Part shown: piece after piece, positions 1 through 8,126 of the stretch | How positions within the stretch are numbered: position 1 is the first letter of the stretch | How the letters are laid out: every line of letters starts with the position of its first letter | NCBI GenBank assembly: GCA_005888435.1 | Contig: VAXO01000026.1 | Location: 1-63,756 of the forward strand | Direction: 5' to 3' | DNA: 63,756 bases | Source: Actinomycetota bacterium | GTDB lineage: Bacteria; Actinomycetota; Thermoleophilia; Gaiellales; Gaiellaceae | Translations under genes and position numbers: made by a program | Notes under the pieces: model-generated | Database searches by the model: none | What the model saw: the letters and a program-made list of their open reading frames with translations, nothing else | What the model was told of the DNA's origin: nothing

Positions 1-1494
1 CGTCTCGGACGCGCGGGACTCCGGCTCGACGCCTGCGAGCAGCTCGAGCACCTCCTCGCGCCCGAGCGTCTCCTTCTTGAGCAGCGACGACGCGACGCGG
101 TCGAGCGACGCGCGGTGCTTCGTCAGCAGCCGCACAGCGTCGTTGAACGCCCCGTCGGTCAACCGCGCCTGCTCCTGGTCGCGTAGGCGCTTCGTCTCCT
201 CGGACAGCGCATAGTTGTCCGCCCGCATCGTCCGTGACGTGACCGTGTCGGACATGCCGTACTCGAACACCATCGAACGCGCGAGCGTCGTCACCTTCTC
301 GAGATCGTCCGCGGCGCCCGTGCTGATCCGGCCGAAAACGACTCGCTCCGCCGCGCGACCGGCGAGCGTGATCTTCATCGAGTCGATCAGCTCCTCCTTC
401 GTGCGCACGTACCGGTCCTCGTTCGGGACGTAGTACGCGTACCCGAGCGCCTCGCCACGACTGACGATCGACACCTTCTGCAGCGGCATCAGCTCGCCCA
501 TCAGGTACGACATCACGGCGTGACCGGCCTCGTGGAATGCGAGCACGCGCTTCTCCTTCTCCGTCACGACGCGCCGCTTCTGCAGGCCGGCGACGATCCG
601 CTCCATGGCGCCCTCGAAGTTTTCCTGCGTGACGTACTCCAAGTTCTCGCGGCCGGCGAAGATCGCAGCCTCGTTCGCGATGTTGGCCAGGTCCGCGCCC
701 GTCAGGCCCGCGGTTTGGCGCGCGATCATGGGCAGGTCGACGTCCGGGGCGAGTGGCTTGTTCCGCGTGTGCACGCGCAAGATCGCCTCACGCGAGCCGA
801 GGTCGGGCTGCCCGACGAGGACCTGGCGATCGAAGCGGCCGGGGCGCAGCAGCGCTGCGTCCAGCTGGTCGAGCCGGTTCGAGGCGCCCATGACCACGAC
901 CTGATCCTCGCCGCCGAAGCCGTCGAGCTCGACCAGCAGCTGGTTGAGCGTCTGGTCCTGCTCGCGGTTGAGGCTGTGGCCGCTCCGCGCGGTGCCGACC
1001 GCGTCGAGCTCGTCGATGAAGATGATCGCCGGCGCCTTTTTGCGCGCATCCTTGAACAGCCGGCGGATCCGCGCGGCGCCGAGCCCGGCGAACATCTCGA
1101 TGAAGGACGAGGCGCTCGCCGAGAAGAACGTCGCACCCGACTCCGTTGCCGCGGCCTTCGCCAGCATCGTCTTGCCCGTGCCCGGCGGGCCATGCAGGAG
1201 GATGCCCTTGGGGACGCGCGCGCCGAGCCGTTCGAACTGGCGCGGGTTGCGCAGGAAGTCGACGACCTCCTGCAGCTCTGCGCGTACCTCGTCGACGCCG
1301 GCGACGTCGCTCCACGTCACAGCCGAGCGCGACTTCGTGTCGACCTCGGCCGGCTTCACCTTGGGCATCAACTGGAGCATGCGCCAGAAGATGTAGAGCA
1401 GCAGGATGTAGAACGTCAGGCCGAGGAGCGGCCACCAGTTGACCACGAAGTCGCGCATGGCGACGAAGTAGTGGTGCAGATCCACTCCCGGCAT
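1..1494 (-). CDS. ftsH: ATP-dependent zinc metalloprotease FtsH (3' end cut by window edge)
   Basis: Reverse-strand translation MPGVDLHHYFVAMRDFVVNWWPLLGLTFYILLLYIFWRML...; Walker A GPPGTGKT, Walker B AIIFIDELDAVG, zinc motif AFHEAGHAV. Absent from the ORF track because it runs off the window. Confidence 0.95.
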   Translation of the reverse strand, partial: MPGVDLHHYFVAMRDFVVNWWPLLGLTFYILLLYIFWRMLQLMPKVKPAEVDTKSRSAVTWSDVAGVDEVRAELQEVVDFLRNPRQFERLGARVPKGILLHGPPGTGKTMLAKAAATESGATFFSASASSFIEMFAGLGAARIRRLFKDARKKAPAIIFIDELDAVGTARSGHSLNREQDQTLNQLLVELDGFGGEDQVVVMGASNRLDQLDAALLRPGRFDRQVLVGQPDLGSREAILRVHTRNKPLAPDVDLPMIARQTAGLTGADLANIANEAAIFAGRENLEYVTQENFEGAMERIVAGLQKRRVVTEKEKRVLAFHEAGHAVMSYLMGELMPLQKVSIVSRGEALGYAYYVPNEDRYVRTKEELIDSMKITLAGRAAERVVFGRISTGAADDLEKVTTLARSMVFEYGMSDTVTSRTMRADNYALSEETKRLRDQEQARLTDGAFNDAVRLLTKHRASLDRVASSLLKKETLGREEVLELLAGVEPESRASET

Positions 1495-1527
1495 CCCAAA
1501 CTCATCCTCGTCAGGGAGGGCCGGATG

Positions 1528-2139
1528 TCAACCGGACAGCCCGGAAATCACCCTCGCCGCGGTAGTGAGCTCGACACCGGCTTCGCGCCAGGCGCTCGTG
1601 CAGGCCGTCACACGGCCCTCGTCGAGCCCGCGCGCGGCATCCTCCACGAAGACCACCCTCCGCCCGCGCTCGAGGAACCCGCGGATTGCGGCGTCGTCGC
1701 AGACATCCGTCGCGACGCCGAAGACCACGATCTCGTCGGGATCGAGGTGCTCGAGCAGGCGGTCGGTGTTCGGGTTCGTGAAGACGTCGAAGCTCTTCTT
1801 CAGGAGCAGGAACTCGCGGCCGCTCAGGTAGCGCTCGGGAAGGCTCTCGAGCGTGATCGGGACGGGATCTGCCTGCTCGGTCTCGGGGATCTTCCGCGCG
1901 CCGCGCGTCCCCCGCAGGCAATGCCGCGGATACGTGGTCGAGAAATCGGGCTGCTCGGAGATCTCCGAGTCAGTCAGCTCGTGGTCGTCAGCCGAGGCGA
2001 CGTGGACGACGCCCGCCGCGCGCGCGGCCTCGACGAGCTGCTGCATCGCCGACACCGTCTCTTCCGCGCCCGGGACGTACAGCTTTCCGTGCGGGAGCAT
2101 GAAGTCGACTTGCGTATCGACGTCCCAGAGAATCCTCAC
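1528..2139 (-). CDS. Nicotinamidase / isochorismatase-family hydrolase
   Basis: GTG start; ILWDVDTQVDFMLPHGKLYVPGAE..., FGVATDVCDDAAIRGF cysteine-hydrolase motif; 4-nt overlap with pncB stop. Confidence 0.85.
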   Translation of the reverse strand: MRILWDVDTQVDFMLPHGKLYVPGAEETVSAMQQLVEAARAAGVVHVASADDHELTDSEISEQPDFSTTYPRHCLRGTRGARKIPETEQADPVPITLESLPERYLSGREFLLLKKSFDVFTNPNTDRLLEHLDPDEIVVFGVATDVCDDAAIRGFLERGRRVVFVEDAARGLDEGRVTACTSAWREAGVELTTAARVISGLSG

Positions 2140-3221
2140 TCGACGAGCGAGAGCCGCGGATTCGGCTTGTAGCTGCGGCCGACCTTCGCGGACGGACGCC
2201 CGTCGGTGAGGACGATGTCCGCCGTGAAGTCGTTCGAGCCGCGGATCAGCGACGAGCCGACGCCGTACGCGTCGACGGGCACGGCCTTCTCCTCGAACTC
2301 GCGGATTTTCTCGATCGTGAAGCCGCCGGACGCGACGATCCGCACCTGCTCGAACCCGTCGCTGTCGAGCGCGTCGCGCACCTTCAGCACCAGCCGTTCG
2401 TTCACCCCCGTCGGCTTGAAGTCCCCCATCTCGTGCCACAGCGAGCTGTCGACGAGCGACTCCGACGTGTCGAGCCGCACCCCCCACAGACGCGGACCGA
2501 GAGCGCGCGCGACTTCGAGCGCCGTCTCGATCGAGTTGTTCTCGAAGTCGACCAGGACGGTGATGTTGATGTCTTCGGAGGCCCACTCCGCGAACTTCGT
2601 CGCGGCCAGGACGGTGTTGCCGCCGTACGACGCGATCAGCGAGTGCGGAACGGTGCCGATGCCGCGGCCGCCCCACCACGAGGCCTGCTCGTCGGTGGTG
2701 ACGCCGACAGGCGCTCCAACGATGCGACCCGCGACGTACGCCGCGTAGCCGTCACCCGTCTGCACGCGGTGGTGGTCGTGGCGCGCGGGCATGAAGATCA
2801 TCGGCTTGCCGTTCGCCGCCCGCAGCACGCGTACGGTGTTCGTCGTGATCAGCGTCCGCCGTGCGAGCACACCCAGATAGAGCGTCTCGAGATGCGCGAA
2901 GAGCGTGTAGTCGCCTTCGATCGTCATCACCGTGTCCCAGGGTTGAATCTCGTCGCCGTCGAAGAGCGCGTGCACAGTCAGCGCGTCCCAGTCGTGCGAG
3001 CAGAGCTTGAGGATCGCGATCGCCTCGTCCATGCCGCCGACGTACGAATGCTTCTTCTGGAACACCTGCATCACGACGCGCGGGCGGCGCCCGTCCTGAA
3101 GCAGGGTCGCGCGAGCGTGGTTGAAGTACGCGTCCGTGTAGTAGCCCTCGCGCATCTTCTCGACGGGGAGGTCGAAGACCTCCGGTGCGAGGCGCTCGCG
3201 TGTCCGCTCGCCGACGGACAT
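2136..3221 (-). CDS. pncB: Nicotinate phosphoribosyltransferase
   Basis: MSVGERTRERLAPEVFDLPVEKMREGYYTDAYF...; NAPRTase motifs (LVDFENNSIETALEVARAL, IVASGGFTIEKIREFE). Confidence 0.9.
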   Translation of the reverse strand: MSVGERTRERLAPEVFDLPVEKMREGYYTDAYFNHARATLLQDGRRPRVVMQVFQKKHSYVGGMDEAIAILKLCSHDWDALTVHALFDGDEIQPWDTVMTIEGDYTLFAHLETLYLGVLARRTLITTNTVRVLRAANGKPMIFMPARHDHHRVQTGDGYAAYVAGRIVGAPVGVTTDEQASWWGGRGIGTVPHSLIASYGGNTVLAATKFAEWASEDINITVLVDFENNSIETALEVARALGPRLWGVRLDTSESLVDSSLWHEMGDFKPTGVNERLVLKVRDALDSDGFEQVRIVASGGFTIEKIREFEEKAVPVDAYGVGSSLIRGSNDFTADIVLTDGRPSAKVGRSYKPNPRLSLVE

Positions 3222-3222
3222 C

Positions 3223-3999
3223 TCAGACGCGTTCGAGCTCGAGGCACGCGGCCAGTGCGGCCTCGGCGACCTCGATCTGCTCGGGCGTCGGCTCGGCGGT
3301 CGCGACGCGGTGCTGCAGCTCGTGGCCGGGCTTCGCGAGCGCACGGGCCAGCGGCTTGTCGGGGTTGCGCACCATCCAGCCGAAGATCTCGGTCGATGCG
3401 GCCACGGCCGCGAACTGCGCGCCGAGCCTGGCCGCTGTCCGCATGTGGGCGGGGGCACGCGACGCGAGTGTGTTGCCGAGCGCGGTCGTCGCCAGCAGCG
3501 GCCCCAGCAGATGCGAGCCGCAGCGCTCGTGCTCGCGCGGCGCCCGCTCACCGTGCTCGTAGGTGCCGATCGAGATGTGCTCCGCACCGTGATACGCGGC
3601 GACGTCCGCGCCGCGCAGGGCGAGTGCGGCCGGCGCGACGGAGAGGAGACCGCTCATGAGCTCCTGCGCCGCCGGTCCGAGCTTCGGCGACGTGCGAACG
3701 AGCCGGACTGCCACCGCGCTCACGAGCATCATCGCGAGCACGCCCTTGCGCTGGAACGGCAGACGCGCCTCGGGCAGAGCCCGGCCGATCTGCGGAACGA
3801 TCGAGAGAGCGTCCGCGAGCCGCGCCGGGCCTCGCAGCAGCGGGCTCTCGATCTTCGCGCCGCTGAAGCGCTTCCGACGCGCGACGACCTTCAGCTCACC
3901 GTCGTCCGTGCGGACTGCACATGCCCACGCGCTCGGCCCGTGGACGAGCACGCCGTTTGCAAGCGCCATCCCGCCGAGGCGGATTTTCTCTTCGCTCAC
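3223..3999 (-). CDS. DUF1385 (YqhQ-like) protein
   Basis: MALANGVLVHGPSAWACAVR... AAYHGAEHISIGTYEHGE ... HERCGSHLLGPLLA; GTG start at 3999. Confidence 0.75.
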   Translation of the reverse strand: MSEEKIRLGGMALANGVLVHGPSAWACAVRTDDGELKVVARRKRFSGAKIESPLLRGPARLADALSIVPQIGRALPEARLPFQRKGVLAMMLVSAVAVRLVRTSPKLGPAAQELMSGLLSVAPAALALRGADVAAYHGAEHISIGTYEHGERAPREHERCGSHLLGPLLATTALGNTLASRAPAHMRTAARLGAQFAAVAASTEIFGWMVRNPDKPLARALAKPGHELQHRVATAEPTPEQIEVAEAALAACLELERV

Positions 4000-5309
4000 T
4001 AACTCGAGAGTAGCGACTGCGCCGCATGACGCAGGAAGCTCACGCCCAGCTCGAGATCCTCGACCGGAACGCGCTCGTCCGCCGAGTGGATCAGCCTCGC
4101 TGCGGTCTCGATCGGCATCGCGCGGGACGGGAAGAACCCGTAGGCAACCGTGCCGAACGCCTCGCGGAACCAGTGGCTGTCCGTGAAGCCGGCCACGCAG
4201 ATCGGAGCCGGCTTCGCGCCCGGGTCGGCGGTCTCGACCCACGCCGAAACGGCGTCCCACAGCGGCGTGCGCATCTCCGAACGCGTCCCGCCGTGCGCCT
4301 CGAGCGACGTGAGCTCGTAGTCTCCGTCCCCGAGGATCCCGCGGACGATCTCCTGCTGCTCGTTGGTAGTCATGCCCGGGAGCAAGCGGCTGTCGACCGT
4401 GACGTCGCAGGTCGCGGGGATGACGTTTCGCTTCTGCGACGCATTCGCCATCGTCGGTGAGAGCGTCATCGACAGCAGCGGCTCCACCATCTCCGCCAGC
4501 AGCGGCGCGACTCCGCGCGCCTGTGCCAGCACCTCGTCCGGCGACGTCGGCCTCACGCCGGTCACCGTCTCGATCAGCGCCTCGACCTCGGGGATCAACT
4601 GTTGCTCGGGCTTGTGCGCGCCGAGCGCCTCGATCAGCGGCGCCGCCTTCACGAGCGCGTTGTCGGCGATGCCCGGCATCGACGCGTGGCCGCTCCGGCC
4701 GTGGACGCGCAGCCTGAACGGCGCGCTCATCTTCTCTGACACCGAGCAGAGGTAGTAGGCGTTGCCGCCCAGCTCGACGCGATCGCCGGACCCTTCGTTG
4801 ATCAGGTAGTCGCACCGCACCGCGTCGCCGTGCGCCTCGCACAGCCACGCCGCACCAAAGCCGGCGCCGACCTCCTCGTCGGCGGTCGCGCAGAAGATCA
4901 GGTCGCCCGCCGGCTCGAAGCCTTCGCGCGCGAGCGACGCGATCGCGACCGCCTCTGCGGCGACCTGGCCCTTCATATCGAGCGCGCCCCGACCCCACAC
5001 CTCGCCGTCGCGCAGCTCGCCTCCGAACGGATCCGCGCTCCACTCCGACGCGTCCGCGAGCACAACGTCGGTGTGGGAGAGGAAGAGCAGCGTCGGGCCG
5101 TCGCCGCGACCGGGAATGCGGGCGACGAGATTCGCGCGCTCGGGGATCTTCGCGTACAGCTCACACGAGACGCCGGCGTCCTCGAGGTAATCGCGCAGCA
5201 GCTCAGCCGCACGCGTCTCGTTGCCCGGCGGATTCGTCGTGTCGATGCGGATCAGCTCCTGCAGGAGCTCCGTCACCTCTTGTCGCAGCGTTGCAACCTC
5301 AACGGCCAT
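3999..5309 (-). CDS. M20-family metallohydrolase (ArgE/DapE/aminoacylase type)
   Basis: LIRIDTTNPPGNETRAAELL, LLFLSHTDVV, ADEEVGAGFGA, WGRGALDMKGQ motifs. Confidence 0.9.
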   Translation of the reverse strand: MAVEVATLRQEVTELLQELIRIDTTNPPGNETRAAELLRDYLEDAGVSCELYAKIPERANLVARIPGRGDGPTLLFLSHTDVVLADASEWSADPFGGELRDGEVWGRGALDMKGQVAAEAVAIASLAREGFEPAGDLIFCATADEEVGAGFGAAWLCEAHGDAVRCDYLINEGSGDRVELGGNAYYLCSVSEKMSAPFRLRVHGRSGHASMPGIADNALVKAAPLIEALGAHKPEQQLIPEVEALIETVTGVRPTSPDEVLAQARGVAPLLAEMVEPLLSMTLSPTMANASQKRNVIPATCDVTVDSRLLPGMTTNEQQEIVRGILGDGDYELTSLEAHGGTRSEMRTPLWDAVSAWVETADPGAKPAPICVAGFTDSHWFREAFGTVAYGFFPSRAMPIETAARLIHSADERVPVEDLELGVSFLRHAAQSLLSS

Positions 5310-6048
5310 GTCCGGGCACCTCCGCTTCGTCTCCTTCCTCTTTTTTCGCACGGGCGGTGAGCTGATTGCGCGCACGCCACAGGGCCGGGAAGAAGTTGTG
5401 ATGGATCATCTTCCCGAGCACCTCCACAGGTGTTCCCTGCGTGCCGACGACCTGGTCGCCGATGATGCGCGCGACGACTTTGTAGTGGCGGATGCGCCAC
5501 ATCGTCACGCGCTCGTCCCACTCGATCAGCGCCTCAGCGAGCTGGTAGAGCTGCTCGTGCTCGCGGCCCTGAACGTACAGCTCGACGATGTCCAACCCGG
5601 CCGCTGCGACCGCCTGCTCGAACGCCTCGCCGAGCGGGGGCGTCACGCGGCGCACCTCGCGGAAGCCGGGCGAGTCGAAGCCGCTGCCGTGGCCGAGCAC
5701 GCGGCGGATCGTCTGGTACTCCCACGCCGACATCTGCTCGAGCATGTCGAGTTGCGCGGTGATGAACTGCAGGCACAGCGCCGCGCGGCGCAGCAGGCGG
5801 AGCGCCGCGTCGACCTCGCCGGCGCGGACGTGGGCCGTCGCGCGCGCGACCTCGCTGGTGCCGAGCTTCAGCCAGAGCTCCGACGACTGGTGCACGGTCT
5901 GGAAGAGCAGCTCGTCCGGGTGGGACTGCTCCTCCGGCGACTTCTGCAACGCGAGCAGGTCGTCGGTGCGCAGGTAGCGCTCGTAGTCCGACGCACCCTT
6001 CCCGGGCAGGATCGGCTCGGAGAAATCCTCGTGCGTCTCGGTTGCCAC
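5299..6048 (-). CDS. kynA: Tryptophan 2,3-dioxygenase
   Basis: ASDYERYLRTDDLLALQ...HPDELLFQTVHQSSELWLK... FRIRHY-like WRIRHYKVVARIIGDQVVGTQGTPV. Confidence 0.92.
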   Translation of the reverse strand: MATETHEDFSEPILPGKGASDYERYLRTDDLLALQKSPEEQSHPDELLFQTVHQSSELWLKLGTSEVARATAHVRAGEVDAALRLLRRAALCLQFITAQLDMLEQMSAWEYQTIRRVLGHGSGFDSPGFREVRRVTPPLGEAFEQAVAAAGLDIVELYVQGREHEQLYQLAEALIEWDERVTMWRIRHYKVVARIIGDQVVGTQGTPVEVLGKMIHHNFFPALWRARNQLTARAKKEEGDEAEVPGHGR

Positions 6049-6077
6049 GGGCGCTTCGGGAGCATACTTCCCCTGCT

Positions 6078-7331
6078 ATGAGCGACCTCTTCTCAGACGC
6101 TGCGAAGCAACGGCTGCCGGAGGTCGCCCCGCTCGCGCTGCGGATGCGACCGCAGACGCTCGACGAGTTCGTCGGGCAGCAGCAGGTGCTCGGCGAGGGG
6201 TCGGCGCTCCGGACGGCGATCGAGGAAGACCGCGTTCGCTCGGCGATCTTCTACGGGCCGCCCGGGACGGGGAAGACGACGCTCGCGCGAATCGTCGCGA
6301 ACATGACCGGCGCGGCCTTCGAGGAGCTGTCCGCAGTCTCGGCGACCGTGGCGCAGGTACGAGAGGTGCTTGCGCGCGCCCGCGAGCGCCTGGGAGCGAA
6401 CGCGCAACGGACGATCCTGTTCCTCGACGAGATCCACCGCTTCAACAAGGCGCAGCAGGACGCACTGCTGCCTGGCGTCGAGGAGGGCGTGATCACACTC
6501 ATCGGGGCGACGACCGAGAATCCGTACTTCGAGGTCAACTCGGCACTGCTGTCGCGCTCGCAGGTGTACGAGCTCGAGCCGTTGTCCCTGGAGGACCTGG
6601 AGAGGATCGTCCGGGGCGGGGCGGCGGAGCTTCAGGCAGAGGTGCCGGACGAGCTCGCGCGCCTGATCGCGACGCGCGCCGGCGGGGACGCCCGCTCTGC
6701 GCACAACATCCTCGAGCTCGCGTGGCAGACCGCGCAGGCGGCGAAGGAGCCGCTCGGCGAGCCACACGTCGAGGATGCTGCTCGCAAGCGTCCGCTCGTC
6801 TACGACAAGGCGGCCGATGCGCACTACGACTTCATCTCCGCGTTCATCAAGTCGATGCGCGGGTCCGATCCCGACGCGAGCGTCTACTACCTCGCCGCGA
6901 TGCTCGAGAGCGGCGAGGACGCGCGCTACATCGCGCGGCGCATGATCGTCCTGGCGTCCGAGGACATCGGCAACGCCGACCCGCGCGCGCTGCTCGTCGC
7001 CGTCGCGGCCGCGCAGGCGGTCGAGCACGTCGGCCTGCCGGAGGCGCGGCTGAACCTCGCGCAGGCCGCCATCTATCTCGCGCTCGCGCCGAAGTCGAAC
7101 GCCAGCTACATGGCGTTGAAGCGCGCAACGGCAGACGTCCAGGAGAAGGGGAACATCAAGCCACCGAAGGCGCTGGCCGACGGCAGCTGGTACGGCCGGC
7201 AGCTGGGCAAGGGCGAGGGCTACATCTATCCGCACTCAGACCCGGCCGGCTACGACGTCGACTACCTGCCTGACGAGCTCAAGGGCACGACGTACTACGA
7301 GCCCTCGGGGAACGGCGAGGAAGAGAGCTAG
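6078..7331 (+). CDS. rarA: Replication-associated recombination protein A (RarA/MgsA AAA+ ATPase)
   Basis: MRPQTLDEFVGQQQVLGEGSALR, GPPGTGKTTLAR, LFLDEIHRFNKAQQDALLP, GATTENPYFEVN. Confidence 0.95.
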   Translation: MSDLFSDAAKQRLPEVAPLALRMRPQTLDEFVGQQQVLGEGSALRTAIEEDRVRSAIFYGPPGTGKTTLARIVANMTGAAFEELSAVSATVAQVREVLARARERLGANAQRTILFLDEIHRFNKAQQDALLPGVEEGVITLIGATTENPYFEVNSALLSRSQVYELEPLSLEDLERIVRGGAAELQAEVPDELARLIATRAGGDARSAHNILELAWQTAQAAKEPLGEPHVEDAARKRPLVYDKAADAHYDFISAFIKSMRGSDPDASVYYLAAMLESGEDARYIARRMIVLASEDIGNADPRALLVAVAAAQAVEHVGLPEARLNLAQAAIYLALAPKSNASYMALKRATADVQEKGNIKPPKALADGSWYGRQLGKGEGYIYPHSDPAGYDVDYLPDELKGTTYYEPSGNGEEES

Positions 7332-7996
7332 TCCGAGCCGTTGCGGATGCGCTGCGCGACTAGCTTGCCCCAACCGGGAAGCTGTTCCCAGGCGCGCGCG
7401 ACGCGCTCGACGTCGTACTCGATTCGGCGGAACTCGAACTCGCCGCCGTCGTGACGCAGCGCGTACGCGGCCCGCACGTCCCCGTCGAGCGGCATGCCCG
7501 CGCTGCCGGGGTTGATCAATATCGTCCCGTTGGGGCCCGGGCGCTTGAACTGCAGGTGGCTGTGCCCGAAGACGACCGTCTTGTCGCGGACGCCGTTCAG
7601 CATGCGCTCGTCGTCGTCACCCGGCTCCGGTGGAAAGCTGTCGACATCGGACAGGGGCGAGCCGTGCACGTAGAGGACTCCGTCGAGCTCGAACTGAGCC
7701 TGCAGCGAATACAGCCATCCCTCTTCGGTACCGAGTCCCGAGTCCAACTCCTCGAGTGCCGCCATCACCTCGGGGCGATCCGTCGGCGGCTCGCGCAGCC
7801 AGCGCTCGCCGTTCCCCCGAATCCAGGTCGCGTTCGGTAGGGCACGTAGCCGCTCAACGGTCTCCAACGGCCACGGGCTTGCTGTCCCAAAGTCGCCGCC
7901 GAGCAGGTAGGCGTCGGCGCCGGCCGCCTCGGCGTCCTTCAGAACCTCCTCCAAGGCAACCAGATTCCCGTGGATGTCGTACAGGACTGCGAGCAC
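7328..7996 (-). CDS. Calcineurin-like metallophosphoesterase
   Basis: MLAVLYDIHGNLVALEEVL ... LLGGDFG ... GNGERW ... VFGHSHLQ. Confidence 0.88.
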   Translation of the reverse strand: MLAVLYDIHGNLVALEEVLKDAEAAGADAYLLGGDFGTASPWPLETVERLRALPNATWIRGNGERWLREPPTDRPEVMAALEELDSGLGTEEGWLYSLQAQFELDGVLYVHGSPLSDVDSFPPEPGDDDERMLNGVRDKTVVFGHSHLQFKRPGPNGTILINPGSAGMPLDGDVRAAYALRHDGGEFEFRRIEYDVERVARAWEQLPGWGKLVAQRIRNGSD

Positions 7997-8003
7997 CGTC
8001 TCC

Positions 8004-8068
8004 TAAGGCGCCGACTTGGCGGCGCCGCGTAGAGGTCGCACCAGCTCCGTTCGTGCGACCGTCCAACA
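8004..8068 (+). repeat. Two-hairpin repeat element copy 1
   Basis: TAAGGCGCCGACTTGGCGGCGCCGCGTAGAGGTCGCACCAGCTCCGTTCGTGCGACCGTCCAACA; stems GGCGCCG/CGGCGCC and GGTCGCAC/GTGCGACC. Confidence 0.75.
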
Positions 8069-8126
8069 CAGCTTCTTGGTACGTATCGGTCGGAAAAGTC
8101 GATCCATCCCGCCTAGGCTCCCACAC

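Noticed and set aside
520-2172. 550-aa plus-strand ORF opposite ftsH/pncA
   Set aside because: Low-complexity R/D/E/V-rich antisense frame typical of high-GC genomes; conserved proteins are on the other strand.
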